A stretch of DNA of 64,000 bases from Duganella levis (lineage in GTDB: Bacteria; Pseudomonadota; Gammaproteobacteria; Burkholderiales; Burkholderiaceae_D). This document shows, piece by piece, positions 26,328-34,562 of the stretch. Every line of letters begins with the position of its first letter. Positions within the stretch are counted from its first letter, which is position 1. The translations under genes were made by a program, and so were the position numbers. The notes under the pieces are model-generated. The model saw only the letters and a program-made list of their open reading frames with translations, had not been told where the DNA came from and did not search any database. The DNA lies in contig NZ_WWCT01000024.1 of NCBI RefSeq assembly GCF_009857605.1, positions 1-64,000 on the forward strand, given 5' to 3'.

Positions 26328-26863
26328 AAACGCTTCTTTCCATATTGATGGCCATGCTTCTGCTGGCCGGCTGCGGCGACAGCGATGTGCAGGAAGTGCG
26401 CACCTGGATGAAACAGGTCGATGCGCAAACCCAGGTGCGCGTGCCGCCGCTGGCCGAGCCCAAGGTGTTCGTGCCGTTCGCCTACGCGCGCAAGGATGAC
26501 ATCGATCCGTTCAATCCCAACAAGCTGCTGGCCGAGCTGGCCAAGCAGGCCGGCACCGGCGGCGGCAGCGGCATCAAGCCGGACATGGACCGCCGCAAGG
26601 AATTGCTGGAGAGTTATCCGCTCGACACCATCAAGATGGTCGGCACCATCGAGAAGAAAGGCGTGGTGCACGCCGTGCTGCAGGTCGACCGCGCCGTGCA
26701 TCAGGTGGTGGTGGGCCAGCATCTGGGCGAGAACTACGGCCGCATCACCGGCATCAGCGACAACACCGTCACCATCAAGGAAATCGTCCAGGACGCCACT
26801 GGCGACTGGGTCGAGCGCCAGTCCCGGTTGGAACTGCAGGAAAGCAAGGAGAACGCCAAATGA
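26324..26863 (+). CDS. pilP: Type IV pilus lipoprotein PilP
   Basis: 179 residues from the ATG at 26324, which overlaps the pilO stop. The lipobox LLLAGC places the lipid Cys at residue 18. A flexible linker and the beta-sandwich homology-region domain follow (IKMVGTIEKKGVVHAVLQVD, GRITGISDNTVTIKEIV). PilP links the inner-membrane PilMNO complex to the PilQ secretin. The pilQ ATG overlaps its stop. Confidence 0.95.
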   Translation: MKTLLSILMAMLLLAGCGDSDVQEVRTWMKQVDAQTQVRVPPLAEPKVFVPFAYARKDDIDPFNPNKLLAELAKQAGTGGGSGIKPDMDRRKELLESYPLDTIKMVGTIEKKGVVHAVLQVDRAVHQVVVGQHLGENYGRITGISDNTVTIKEIVQDATGDWVERQSRLELQESKENAK

Positions 26864-29049
26864 ACGCTCATCTCACGGCCCGCCGCGTCTTGGCCGCCGC
26901 CACTTGGGCAGCCATGGCGCTGACCCTGCAACTTGGTGGCCTGGCGCAGGCGCAGACTGCCGATGCGGCGGTCGCCAGTGTCAGCACCGCCAACGCCATC
27001 GAAGCGGTTACCGCCCGCCAGCAGGGCGCCAACGTGGTGGTCAAGATCGCGCTGCGGCGCGCGCCGGACAAGCTGCCGCTCAACTTTGCGATTTCCAATC
27101 CGGCGCGGATCGCGCTCGACTTCGGCGCCACCGTCAATGCCACCGGCAAGAATGTGCTGGAACTGAACCAGGGCGACCTGCGCGGCGTGAACCTGGTGCA
27201 GGCCGGCGAGCGTTCGCGCCTGGTATTCAACCTCAAGCGCCCGCTCAACTACGCCACCGCCATCGACGGCAACGCCATCATCCTGACCATCGACGGTTCC
27301 GGCGGCATCGCTACGGCGGTCGACAGTGCCGGCCTGCCGGTGGCCAAGCCAGCCGCCCCGGTCGGCAAGCAGGCACTGCGCGACCTCGACTTCCGGCGCG
27401 GCGCCAACGGCGAAGGCCGGGTGGTGGTCGACTTGCCCAACAATCAGGTGGCGGTCGATGTGCGCCAGACGCCGACCGGCGTGGTGGTCGACTTCCTCAA
27501 GACCGGGGTGCCGGACACGCTGCGTCGCAAGCTGGACGTGGGCGACTTCGGCACCCCGGTGTCGCAGATCACCACCGTGCCGCAGGGCGAGAATACGCGC
27601 CTGACCATCGAGGCGCGCGGCCTGTGGGAACAGACCGTCTACCAGAGCGACACCCAGCTGGTGGTCGATATCAAGCCGATCAAGGAAGATCCGAACAAGC
27701 TGACGCAGGGTTCGCAAGGCTATCGCGGCGAGAAGCTGTCGTTCAATTTCCAGAACGTGGAAGTGCGCGCGGCCCTGCAGGCGATTGCCGATATTTCGGG
27801 CCTCAACATCATCACCAGCGACAGCGTGGCCGGCAACCTGACGCTGCGGCTGAAGGAAGTGCCGTGGGACCAGGCGCTGGACGTGATCCTGCAAGCCAAG
27901 GGCCTGGACATGCGCAAGAACGGCAACGTGCTGTGGATCGCGCCCAAGGAAGAATTGCTGACCAAGGAAAAGCTGGAGCTGGAGCAGAAAGCCCAGATCG
28001 CCGACCTGGAACCGCTGAAATCGGAGATCTTCCAGTTGAATTACCAGAAAGCGGAAGCGTTCAAGCTGGTGTTCGGGCTGGATGGCGGCGCTGACAGCAA
28101 GAACCGCATCCTGTCCAAGCGCGGCAGCGCCATTATCGAGCCGCGCACCAACCAGGTGTTCGTCACCGACATTCCATCCAAGCTGGAAGACGTGCGCCGG
28201 CTGATCGCCAAGACCGACGTCGCCACCAAGCAGGTGCTGATCGAAGCCCGCATCGTCGAGGCCAGCGACACCTTCACCCGCAACCTCGGCGCCAAGCTGG
28301 GCTTCACCGACCTGCGCACCCAGCGCGGCGGCGATTCCGGCTACCAGATCGGCAACAGCAACACCCGCATCGGCATTGGCGGCAACATCACCGGCGTCGG
28401 CGAAACCACCGGCCAGGTGGCGGTCAGCACCAGCAGCTACGCCAATAGCCAGTTCGTCAACTTGCCGGCCTCCAGCATCAACGGCGCCCAGGCCGGCAGC
28501 CTGGCGGTCAGCCTGTTCTCGTCGGCCGCCAACCGCTTCCTCAACCTGGAACTGTCGGCGCTGGAAGAGGACGGCACCGGCAAGATCATCTCCAGCCCGC
28601 GCGTGATCACTTCCGACAAATCGGTGGCGCTGATCGAGCAGGGCATCGAACTGCCGTACCAGGTGGCCACCAGCAGCGGCGCCACCTCGATCCAGTTCCG
28701 CAAGGCCAACCTGCGGCTGGAAGTGACGCCGCAGATCACGCCGGACGGCAACGTCGTCATCGACGTCGACGTCAACAAGGACAGCGTCGGCCAGGAAACC
28801 CGTTCCGGCTTCGCCATCGATACCAAGCACGTCAAGACCCAGGTGATGGTCGACAACGGCGGCACGGTGGTGCTGGGCGGCATCTACCAGTTGACCGAAC
28901 GCAGCACCACCGACAAGGTCCCGCTGCTGGGCGACGTGCCGGTGCTGGGCTATCTGTTCCGCAGCAATACCCGCACCAATGACAAGACGGAGCTGCTGGT
29001 GTTTATCACACCAAAAATCGTGGCGGAGAAGCTGCCGTCCACGCGCTGA
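26860..29049 (+). CDS. pilQ: Type IV pilus secretin PilQ
   Basis: A 729-residue outer-membrane secretin. Signal peptide (to about ALA/QAQ34), two AMIN peptidoglycan-binding domains (about 45-150 and 165-265), an STN/N0 domain (about 290-360, beginning LSFNFQNVEVRAALQAIAD), an N1 domain, and the secretin channel with VLIEARIVEA, TPQITPDGNVVIDVDVNKD and LLGDVPVLGYLFRS. Length and order match betaproteobacterial PilQ. It forms the pilus exit pore. Instead of aroK, an Ig-like lipoprotein gene follows. Confidence 0.97.
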   Translation: MNAHLTARRVLAAATWAAMALTLQLGGLAQAQTADAAVASVSTANAIEAVTARQQGANVVVKIALRRAPDKLPLNFAISNPARIALDFGATVNATGKNVLELNQGDLRGVNLVQAGERSRLVFNLKRPLNYATAIDGNAIILTIDGSGGIATAVDSAGLPVAKPAAPVGKQALRDLDFRRGANGEGRVVVDLPNNQVAVDVRQTPTGVVVDFLKTGVPDTLRRKLDVGDFGTPVSQITTVPQGENTRLTIEARGLWEQTVYQSDTQLVVDIKPIKEDPNKLTQGSQGYRGEKLSFNFQNVEVRAALQAIADISGLNIITSDSVAGNLTLRLKEVPWDQALDVILQAKGLDMRKNGNVLWIAPKEELLTKEKLELEQKAQIADLEPLKSEIFQLNYQKAEAFKLVFGLDGGADSKNRILSKRGSAIIEPRTNQVFVTDIPSKLEDVRRLIAKTDVATKQVLIEARIVEASDTFTRNLGAKLGFTDLRTQRGGDSGYQIGNSNTRIGIGGNITGVGETTGQVAVSTSSYANSQFVNLPASSINGAQAGSLAVSLFSSAANRFLNLELSALEEDGTGKIISSPRVITSDKSVALIEQGIELPYQVATSSGATSIQFRKANLRLEVTPQITPDGNVVIDVDVNKDSVGQETRSGFAIDTKHVKTQVMVDNGGTVVLGGIYQLTERSTTDKVPLLGDVPVLGYLFRSNTRTNDKTELLVFITPKIVAEKLPSTR

Positions 29050-29084
29050 TTTCATTAACTTCATCAACGGCTATGGGATGTGTC

Positions 29085-31262
29085 ATGAATAAATTCACAG
29101 GATGGCTGGCAACGCTTGCCTGCACAGGCTTGCTGGCCGCTTGCGGCGGCGGCGGCGGCTCGCCCGGCACTACTGGCAACGGCGTGACGCCGTCCAAGGC
29201 CGCCAGCGTGACGCTGACGGCGGACGCCACCACCATCGCGTCGTCCGGCCTGGACGGCACGGAAGTCACGCTGACGGCCATCGTCAAGGACAGCGGCGGC
29301 AATGCGCTGGTCGGCGAGACGGTCAGTTTCAGCACCAGCTCGGGCACGATTACCAGCACCAACCGCACCACCAATACTTCCGGCCAGGTGGTGGAAAAGC
29401 TCAGCGTCAAGGGCGATTCGTCGCTGCGCGCCATCACCATTACCGCCAGCGCCGGCAATGCCAAATCGAATGCCGTCACGGTGCAGGTGGTCAATGCCGC
29501 GCCGATGCTGACGTTGACGCTGACTGCCGATTCCGGCACGCTGCCGTCCGGCGGCACCAAGAACGTCACCGTGACCGCGCTGGTGCGCGACGCCAACAAC
29601 AATGTCGTGCCGAACGTCGCCGTCAGCCTGAAATCGGACTCCGGCAGCCTGAGCGTGACCAACGCCCTGACCAATGCGCAGGGGCTGGTGACCGGCACGC
29701 TGGGCATCGGCGGCGACGCCACCTCGCGCGACATCAAGGTCAGCGCCAGCGTGACCGGCGCCACCGCCACGCCGATCGTGGTGCGCGTCAGCGGCAATGT
29801 GCTGACCATCAGTGCCGCGCCGAGCATCAGCGCCGGTTCCAGCACCGACGTCACCGTCAAGCTGGTTGATTCGGCCGGCAATCCGCTGACCGGCAAGCCG
29901 GTTACCTACAGTTCCAACGCCAACTCGCTGACCGTCAAAGGCGGCGGCAGCGCAGTCACCAATTCCAGCGGCCAGCTGGTGCTGAGCTATGCGGCCAGCG
30001 GCGGCACGGCCGACGTGATCAGCGTCAAGGCCATGGGGGAGCTGGCCTCGGCCGGCATCGCCATCAATTCCTCGACCTTTGCCGTGCGCGTGCTCGACGG
30101 CAGCGGCAACGTCGAATCGTCGGCCGCCATTGGCGGTTGCCAGCAGGTGGCGGTGACCAATGCGCCGGGCAGCAGCGTCACGGTCACCTCCTCGCGCGGT
30201 ACGGTGTACAGCGACAATGGTTGCACCGCGGTGCAGAGCGGTGCGCTTGGCTTGGCGAACGGCGCCGCCACGGCGTACGTCAACGCCACCGGTCCTGGCG
30301 TGGCCACGCTGACCGCCAGCGCCGGCGGCCAGACCACCCAGACCGCGCTGGAGTTCTATGCCCCGCTGACCAGCACCTCGACCATCACGCTGCAAATCGA
30401 TCCGGCCAACATCGGCACCAACACCAGCGGCAGCACCAGCGAGCAGGCCACGCTGCGCGCCGTGGTGCGCGACGGCACCGCGCAGAACAACCTGGTCAAG
30501 AATGCCGCCGTGGCGTTCTCCATCGTCAGCGATCCGAGCGGCGGCAAGCTGACCGAGCCGTCGTCGGTGACCACCGGCATCGACGGCGCCGCCAGCACCA
30601 GCTTCATTGCCGGCAGCTCGGTGACCCCGACCGACGGCGTACGCATCCAGGCGCGCCTGGTGGAGGGCTCCAACGCGGCCGCCATCGCTACCCTGACGGT
30701 GGCGCAGAAGTCGCTGTTCATCAGCGCCGGCACCGGCAACACCGTGCTGACGCCGGACAGCACTACCTACCAGATGGACTACGCGGTGATCGTGTCCGAT
30801 GCCGCCGGCAACGCGGTGTCGGGTGTCAAGCTGACGGCGTCGGTGCTGCCGACCTTCTACTACAAGGGCACGCTGGGCTACACCCTGCCGACCGGCCCAT
30901 GGGAGCCGGTGTCGCGCACCGCCTGCGCCAATGAGGATCTCAACAACAACGGCATCCTCGACGCCGGCGAAGATATCAACGGCAATGGCGCGCTCGATCC
31001 GGGCATTCCGGTCACCGTGACGCCGAGCGTGACCACTGACAGCACCGGCCGCGCCACCGTCTCGCTGGTGTACCCGCGCGACCGCGTGTACTGGCTCGAT
31101 GTCAACCTGACCATCCGCGGCCAGGCCAGCGGCACGGAGTCCCGCTACACCTCTCTGGTACACTTGATAGGATTGAGCGGCGATTATTCTTCACAAAACG
31201 TCCGCCCGCCCGGCGCGACCAGTCCTTACGGGGTGTCGACGACGTGCAGTAACCCGCAATAA
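29085..31262 (+). CDS. Ig-like (Big_1/invasin-type) repeat lipoprotein
   Basis: 725 residues from the ATG at 29085 with a GGGATG site; the frame also has a start at 29073. A signal peptide with lipobox LLAAC is followed by a Gly run and then repeated bacterial Ig-like domains of about 95 residues (three in the first 310 residues, each with VTLTA.. strands and SG.. turns, and another near 440-545). Near residue 617 two calcium-loop-like motifs stand in tandem, DLNNNGILDAGED and DINGNGALDPG. Six or so Cys lie in the second half. It is Thr/Ser/Gly/Ala-rich and surface exposed by inference. It sits 35 bp after pilQ and 12 bp before aroKB, so it is probably in the same transcript. Function unknown; adhesion or pilus support are guesses. 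Confidence 0.8.
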   Translation: MNKFTGWLATLACTGLLAACGGGGGSPGTTGNGVTPSKAASVTLTADATTIASSGLDGTEVTLTAIVKDSGGNALVGETVSFSTSSGTITSTNRTTNTSGQVVEKLSVKGDSSLRAITITASAGNAKSNAVTVQVVNAAPMLTLTLTADSGTLPSGGTKNVTVTALVRDANNNVVPNVAVSLKSDSGSLSVTNALTNAQGLVTGTLGIGGDATSRDIKVSASVTGATATPIVVRVSGNVLTISAAPSISAGSSTDVTVKLVDSAGNPLTGKPVTYSSNANSLTVKGGGSAVTNSSGQLVLSYAASGGTADVISVKAMGELASAGIAINSSTFAVRVLDGSGNVESSAAIGGCQQVAVTNAPGSSVTVTSSRGTVYSDNGCTAVQSGALGLANGAATAYVNATGPGVATLTASAGGQTTQTALEFYAPLTSTSTITLQIDPANIGTNTSGSTSEQATLRAVVRDGTAQNNLVKNAAVAFSIVSDPSGGKLTEPSSVTTGIDGAASTSFIAGSSVTPTDGVRIQARLVEGSNAAAIATLTVAQKSLFISAGTGNTVLTPDSTTYQMDYAVIVSDAAGNAVSGVKLTASVLPTFYYKGTLGYTLPTGPWEPVSRTACANEDLNNNGILDAGEDINGNGALDPGIPVTVTPSVTTDSTGRATVSLVYPRDRVYWLDVNLTIRGQASGTESRYTSLVHLIGLSGDYSSQNVRPPGATSPYGVSTTCSNPQ

Positions 31263-31274
31263 CCTGGACCGTGC

Positions 31275-32918
31275 ATGCAAAATGTGTTTTTAGTCGGCCT
31301 GATGGGGGCAGGAAAGACCACCATCGGCCGCATCCTGGCTCGCAAGCTGGGGCTGAAGTTTATTGATTCTGACCATGAAATCGAGGCGCGCACCGGCGCC
31401 TCGATCCCGTGGATCTTTGAAATCGAAGGCGAGGCCAGTTTCCGCCGGCGCGAGGCGGACGTCATCCGCGACCTGTGCGGCCAGCAAGGGCTGGTGCTGG
31501 CCACCGGCGGCGGCGCCGTCCTCAACGCCGACAGCCGGGCCCTGCTGCAGTCGCGCGGCACCGTGGTGTACCTGCGTGCCAGCGTCAACAGCATCCTGCA
31601 ACGCACGGCGCACGACAAGAACCGGCCGCTGCTGCAAACCGCCGATCCGCGCAAAAAACTCGAAGAATTGATGGCGGTCCGTGATCCTTTGTACACGGAA
31701 ATTGCCGATTTGGTCATCGACACCGGCCGTCCTAACGTACAATCGATGGTTCAGACCATCCTGACCCAGCTGGATACCATGGCCTGCGAGGCCTCGCCCA
31801 ACTGCGTCACCCAAGCCGAACCATCGATGAACGAACAATCCAACATCCTGTTAAACGTAGAACTGGGCGAGCGCAGCTACCCGATTTCCATCGGCCCGTC
31901 GCTGCTGGACGACAGCACGCTGCTGTCGCGCCATGTGCACGGCAACAAGGTTGCCATCGTCAGCAATACCACCGTCGCGCCGCTGTACCTGGAGCGCGTC
32001 GAAAGCGGCTTGCGCGCTGCCGGCAAGCAAGTGACCTCGGTCATCCTGCCGGACGGCGAAGAGTTCAAGAACTGGGCCAGCCTGATGCAGATCTTCGACG
32101 CCCTGCTGCAAAGCAAGGCCGACCGCAAGACCACGCTGGTCGCCCTCGGCGGCGGCGTCATCGGCGACCTGACCGGCTATGCGGCCGCCAGCTATATGCG
32201 CGGCGTCGATTTCATCCAGATGCCGACCACCTTGCTGTCGCAGGTCGATTCCTCGGTGGGCGGCAAGACCGGCATCAACCACCCGCTGGGCAAGAACATG
32301 ATCGGCGCCTTCTACCAGCCGCGCGCGGTGATCGCCGATACCGCCACGCTGGAAACCCTGCCGGAGCGCGAGCTGTCGGCCGGCCTGGCGGAAGTGATCA
32401 AGTACGGCGCCGTGATCGACCTGGCGTTCTTCGAGTGGATCGAAGAAAACATTGGCAAGCTGATGGCGCGTGACAAGGGCGCGCTGGCCTACGCCATCGC
32501 CCGTTCGTGCGAAATCAAGGCCGACGTGGTACGCCAGGATGAACGCGAAGGCGGCCTGCGCGCGATTTTGAATTTTGGCCATACCTTCGGCCACGCCATC
32601 GAAGCCGGCATGGGCTATGGCGCCTGGCTGCACGGCGAGGCGGTCGGTTGCGGCATGGTGATGGCGGCCGATCTGTCGCATCGCATGGGCCTGATCGACG
32701 CGGCCACGCTGGAGCGCGTGCGCGCGCTGGTGGCGGCATCCGGCCTGCCGGTCAAGGCGCCCGACCTGGGCGTGGACAAATGGCTGGAAGCGATGGAAGT
32801 CGACAAGAAGAACGAGGGCGGCGCCATCAAGTTTATTCTGGTGAATTCGCTGGGCGGTTCGAAGATCAGCAATGCGCCGCAGGAATTGCTGCTGGCGACG
32901 CTGGCGGCCTGCGTTTAA
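31275..32918 (+). CDS. aroKB: Fused shikimate kinase / 3-dehydroquinate synthase
   Basis: One 547-residue frame with no stop between two whole enzymes. Residues 1-175 are shikimate kinase: P-loop GLMGAGKTTIGR, shikimate-site IDSDHEIE, ATGGGAV, and the lid RPLLQ. From about residue 185 (an internal ATG at 31827) comes 3-dehydroquinate synthase: LPDGEEFKNW, GGGVIGDLTGYAAA, PTTLLSQVDSSVGGKTG, the metal ligands in HTFGHAIEAGMGYG.WLHGEAVGCGM. These are steps 2 and 5 of chorismate synthesis. In most proteobacteria the genes are separate neighbours; a fused AroKB is known from a few other bacteria. Initiation also at 31827 is possible, but no good ribosome site precedes it. Confidence 0.93.
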   Translation: MQNVFLVGLMGAGKTTIGRILARKLGLKFIDSDHEIEARTGASIPWIFEIEGEASFRRREADVIRDLCGQQGLVLATGGGAVLNADSRALLQSRGTVVYLRASVNSILQRTAHDKNRPLLQTADPRKKLEELMAVRDPLYTEIADLVIDTGRPNVQSMVQTILTQLDTMACEASPNCVTQAEPSMNEQSNILLNVELGERSYPISIGPSLLDDSTLLSRHVHGNKVAIVSNTTVAPLYLERVESGLRAAGKQVTSVILPDGEEFKNWASLMQIFDALLQSKADRKTTLVALGGGVIGDLTGYAAASYMRGVDFIQMPTTLLSQVDSSVGGKTGINHPLGKNMIGAFYQPRAVIADTATLETLPERELSAGLAEVIKYGAVIDLAFFEWIEENIGKLMARDKGALAYAIARSCEIKADVVRQDEREGGLRAILNFGHTFGHAIEAGMGYGAWLHGEAVGCGMVMAADLSHRMGLIDAATLERVRALVAASGLPVKAPDLGVDKWLEAMEVDKKNEGGAIKFILVNSLGGSKISNAPQELLLATLAACV

Positions 32919-32921
32919 GCC

Positions 32922-34058
32922 ATGTCGCCGGAAGCCTACCTCGCTCCCTACGCGGCCCATTCGGAAGGCGGCCTCGGCCGCCGTTATCCGGAAACCGCGC
33001 ACGCCTCGCGCAGCCAGTTCCAGCGCGACCGCGACCGCATCATCCATTCGTCGGCCTTCCGCCGGCTGGAGTACAAGACCCAGGTGTTCCTCAACCACGA
33101 AGGCGACCTGTTCCGTACTCGGCTGACGCACAGCCTGGAAGTGGCGCAGATCGGCCGTTCGCTGGCGCGCAACCTGCGGCTGAACGAGGATCTGGTGGAG
33201 GCGATTTCGCTGGCGCATGACCTGGGCCACACGCCGTTTGGCCACGTCGGCCAGGACGTGCTCAACGAGTGCATGCACGACTACGGCGGCTTCGAGCACA
33301 ACCTGCAAAGCTTGCGCGTGGTGGATGAGCTGGAAGAGCACTACGGCGCGTATGACGGCCTCAACCTGATGTTTGAAACCCGCGAGGGCATACTCAAGCA
33401 CTGTTCGCTGAACAATGCCAAGCTGCTGGGGCCGGTGGCGCAACGCTTCATCGACCGCCAGCAGCCGTCGCTGGAAGCGCAGCTGACCAATCTTGCGGAC
33501 GAGATCGCTTACAACAGCCATGACATCGACGATGGCCTGCGGTCCGGCCTGATTTCGATCGAGCAGCTGGAGCAGGTGGAATTCTTCGCGCGGCTGTGGC
33601 GCGATGTGCAGCTGGCGTTTCCGGGCCTGTCGGGCCGGCGCGCGATTTATGAAACCTTGCGCCGTTTGATCACGGCGTTGGCGGATGACTTGATCGAGAC
33701 CTCCAGCGCGCGCATCGCCGAGTTCGCGCCGCAGCATATCGACGACGTGCGCGCGGCGCCGCCGCTGATCCGTTTTTCCGAGAACATGCGCAAGGATGCG
33801 ACCGAGCTGAAGCGCTTCCTGCATGCGAATCTCTACCGTCACTACAAGGTCAACCGCATGCGGGTGAAAGCCAGCCGCATCGTGCGTGAATTGTTTGAGT
33901 CGTTCATGGCCGAGCCGGTGCTGTTGCCGCCGGATTACCAGGACAAGTCGGGCGATGTGAACAAGCAGGCGCGCAAGATCGCCGACTACATCGCCGGCAT
34001 GACCGACCGCTACGCCATCCGCGAACACCGCCGGCTGTTCTCGCTGGACGAGCTCTGA
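32922..34058 (+). CDS. dgt: Deoxyguanosinetriphosphate triphosphohydrolase-like protein
   Basis: A 378-residue HD-domain protein that starts 3 bp after aroKB. The metal ligands are in RTRLTHSLEV and the HD pair in LAHDLGHTPFGHVG. The RDRDRIIHSSAFRRLEYKTQVF opening is typical of the type 2 dGTPase-like family. Such enzymes cut dNTPs to nucleoside and triphosphate; the preferred nucleotide of this branch is not certain. The order pil-aro-dgt is common in betaproteobacteria. A strong hairpin follows the stop. Confidence 0.93.
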   Translation: MSPEAYLAPYAAHSEGGLGRRYPETAHASRSQFQRDRDRIIHSSAFRRLEYKTQVFLNHEGDLFRTRLTHSLEVAQIGRSLARNLRLNEDLVEAISLAHDLGHTPFGHVGQDVLNECMHDYGGFEHNLQSLRVVDELEEHYGAYDGLNLMFETREGILKHCSLNNAKLLGPVAQRFIDRQQPSLEAQLTNLADEIAYNSHDIDDGLRSGLISIEQLEQVEFFARLWRDVQLAFPGLSGRRAIYETLRRLITALADDLIETSSARIAEFAPQHIDDVRAAPPLIRFSENMRKDATELKRFLHANLYRHYKVNRMRVKASRIVRELFESFMAEPVLLPPDYQDKSGDVNKQARKIADYIAGMTDRYAIREHRRLFSLDEL

Positions 34059-34071
34059 TCTGCCTCAAGCA

Positions 34072-34105
34072 GCGCAGGCGTTCAGCTTGACCTGAACGCT
34101 TGCGC
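34072..34105. terminator. Hairpin after dgt, terminator-like without T tract
   Basis: GCGCAGGCGTTCAG (34072-34085) pairs with CTGAACGCTTGCGC (34092-34105), 13 of 14 bases, loop CTTGAC. No run of T follows, so factor-independent termination is doubtful. Confidence 0.5.
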
Positions 34106-34115
34106 GGCCGATGAT

Positions 34116-34132
34116 GAAGTACGCTGTACTTC
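34116..34132. promoter_or_regulatory. Palindrome before the small coiled-coil gene
   Basis: GAAGTAC/GTACTTC with loop GCT is a perfect 7-bp inverted repeat ending 13 bp before the ATG at 34146 and 3 bp before its GGGAG ribosome site. It could be an operator or a leader hairpin. Confidence 0.35.
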
Positions 34133-34145
34133 GTTGGGAGCCGTG

Positions 34146-34385
34146 ATGGAGCTGCAGGAACAAATCGAAAAATACTGCGCCACCAAGGTCGAGCTAATGG
34201 CCTTTCGGGAAGAGGTGGCGGTGCAGTTTGGCAAAGTCCACACGGCCATTGCCAGCACCCACGTCGAGATCGCTAAACTCGAAACCAAGATCGCCACAAT
34301 GGAAACCCGGCTCATCAAGTGGTTTGTCGCAATCATCATCGCCAACGCGACAATCTCGCTGGCGATCGCCCGCTATCATTCGTAG
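34146..34385 (+). CDS. Small coiled-coil/membrane protein (DUF1640-like)
   Basis: 79 residues from the ATG at 34146, which has GGGAG five bases upstream. A coiled coil runs from about residue 3 to 58 (ELQEQIEKYCATKVELMAFR, then HVEIAKLETKIATMETRL), followed by one C-terminal membrane helix (WFVAIIIANATISLAIA) and a short tail. This plan resembles DUF1640/CCDC90-like small proteins, which are of unknown function in bacteria. A second, shorter gene of the same plan follows 9 bp downstream. Confidence 0.6.
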   Translation: MELQEQIEKYCATKVELMAFREEVAVQFGKVHTAIASTHVEIAKLETKIATMETRLIKWFVAIIIANATISLAIARYHS

Positions 34386-34394
34386 AGGCGAATC

Positions 34395-34562
34395 ATGAAC
34401 GACTTGAGCAACGAAGTCTGCGTCAATTTCGCTCAACTTGATGCGAAGTTTGCCAACATCGAAGTCAAAATCGACAGAATGGTGCGCGTTTTAGCAATTG
34501 GCTGGTTCGCAACGCAGTTGTCCGCCGCGGCGTTGGTGGTGGCCGCGGTCAAATGTCTCTAG
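34395..34562 (+). CDS. Second small coiled-coil/membrane protein
   Basis: 55 residues with a GAGGCG ribosome site. A short amphipathic stretch (FAQLDAKFANIEVKIDRMVR) precedes a C-terminal membrane helix (VLAIGWFATQLSAAALVVAA). It repeats, in shorter form, the plan of the gene just upstream, and may be a degenerate copy or a partner. Its stop overlaps the mutY stop on the other strand (CTAG). Not matched to any family I know. Confidence 0.5.
   Translation: MNDLSNEVCVNFAQLDAKFANIEVKIDRMVRVLAIGWFATQLSAAALVVAAVKCL

Noticed and set aside
29073..31262. CRISPR or DNA tandem repeats in the Ig-like gene
   Set aside because: The repeats are protein-level domains with diverged DNA; there are no short identical units with spacers, here or elsewhere in the window.
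31827..32918. Separate aroB gene starting at the internal ATG
   Set aside because: No ribosome site stands before 31827 and the frame runs unbroken from aroK, so the fusion is the simpler reading; internal initiation is kept only as an option.
26734..34028. Long minus-strand frames opposite pilQ, the Ig-like gene and aroKB-dgt
   Set aside because: Same shadow effect; compositions are His/Arg/Gln/Ala-rich, and the sense genes have clear family motifs.
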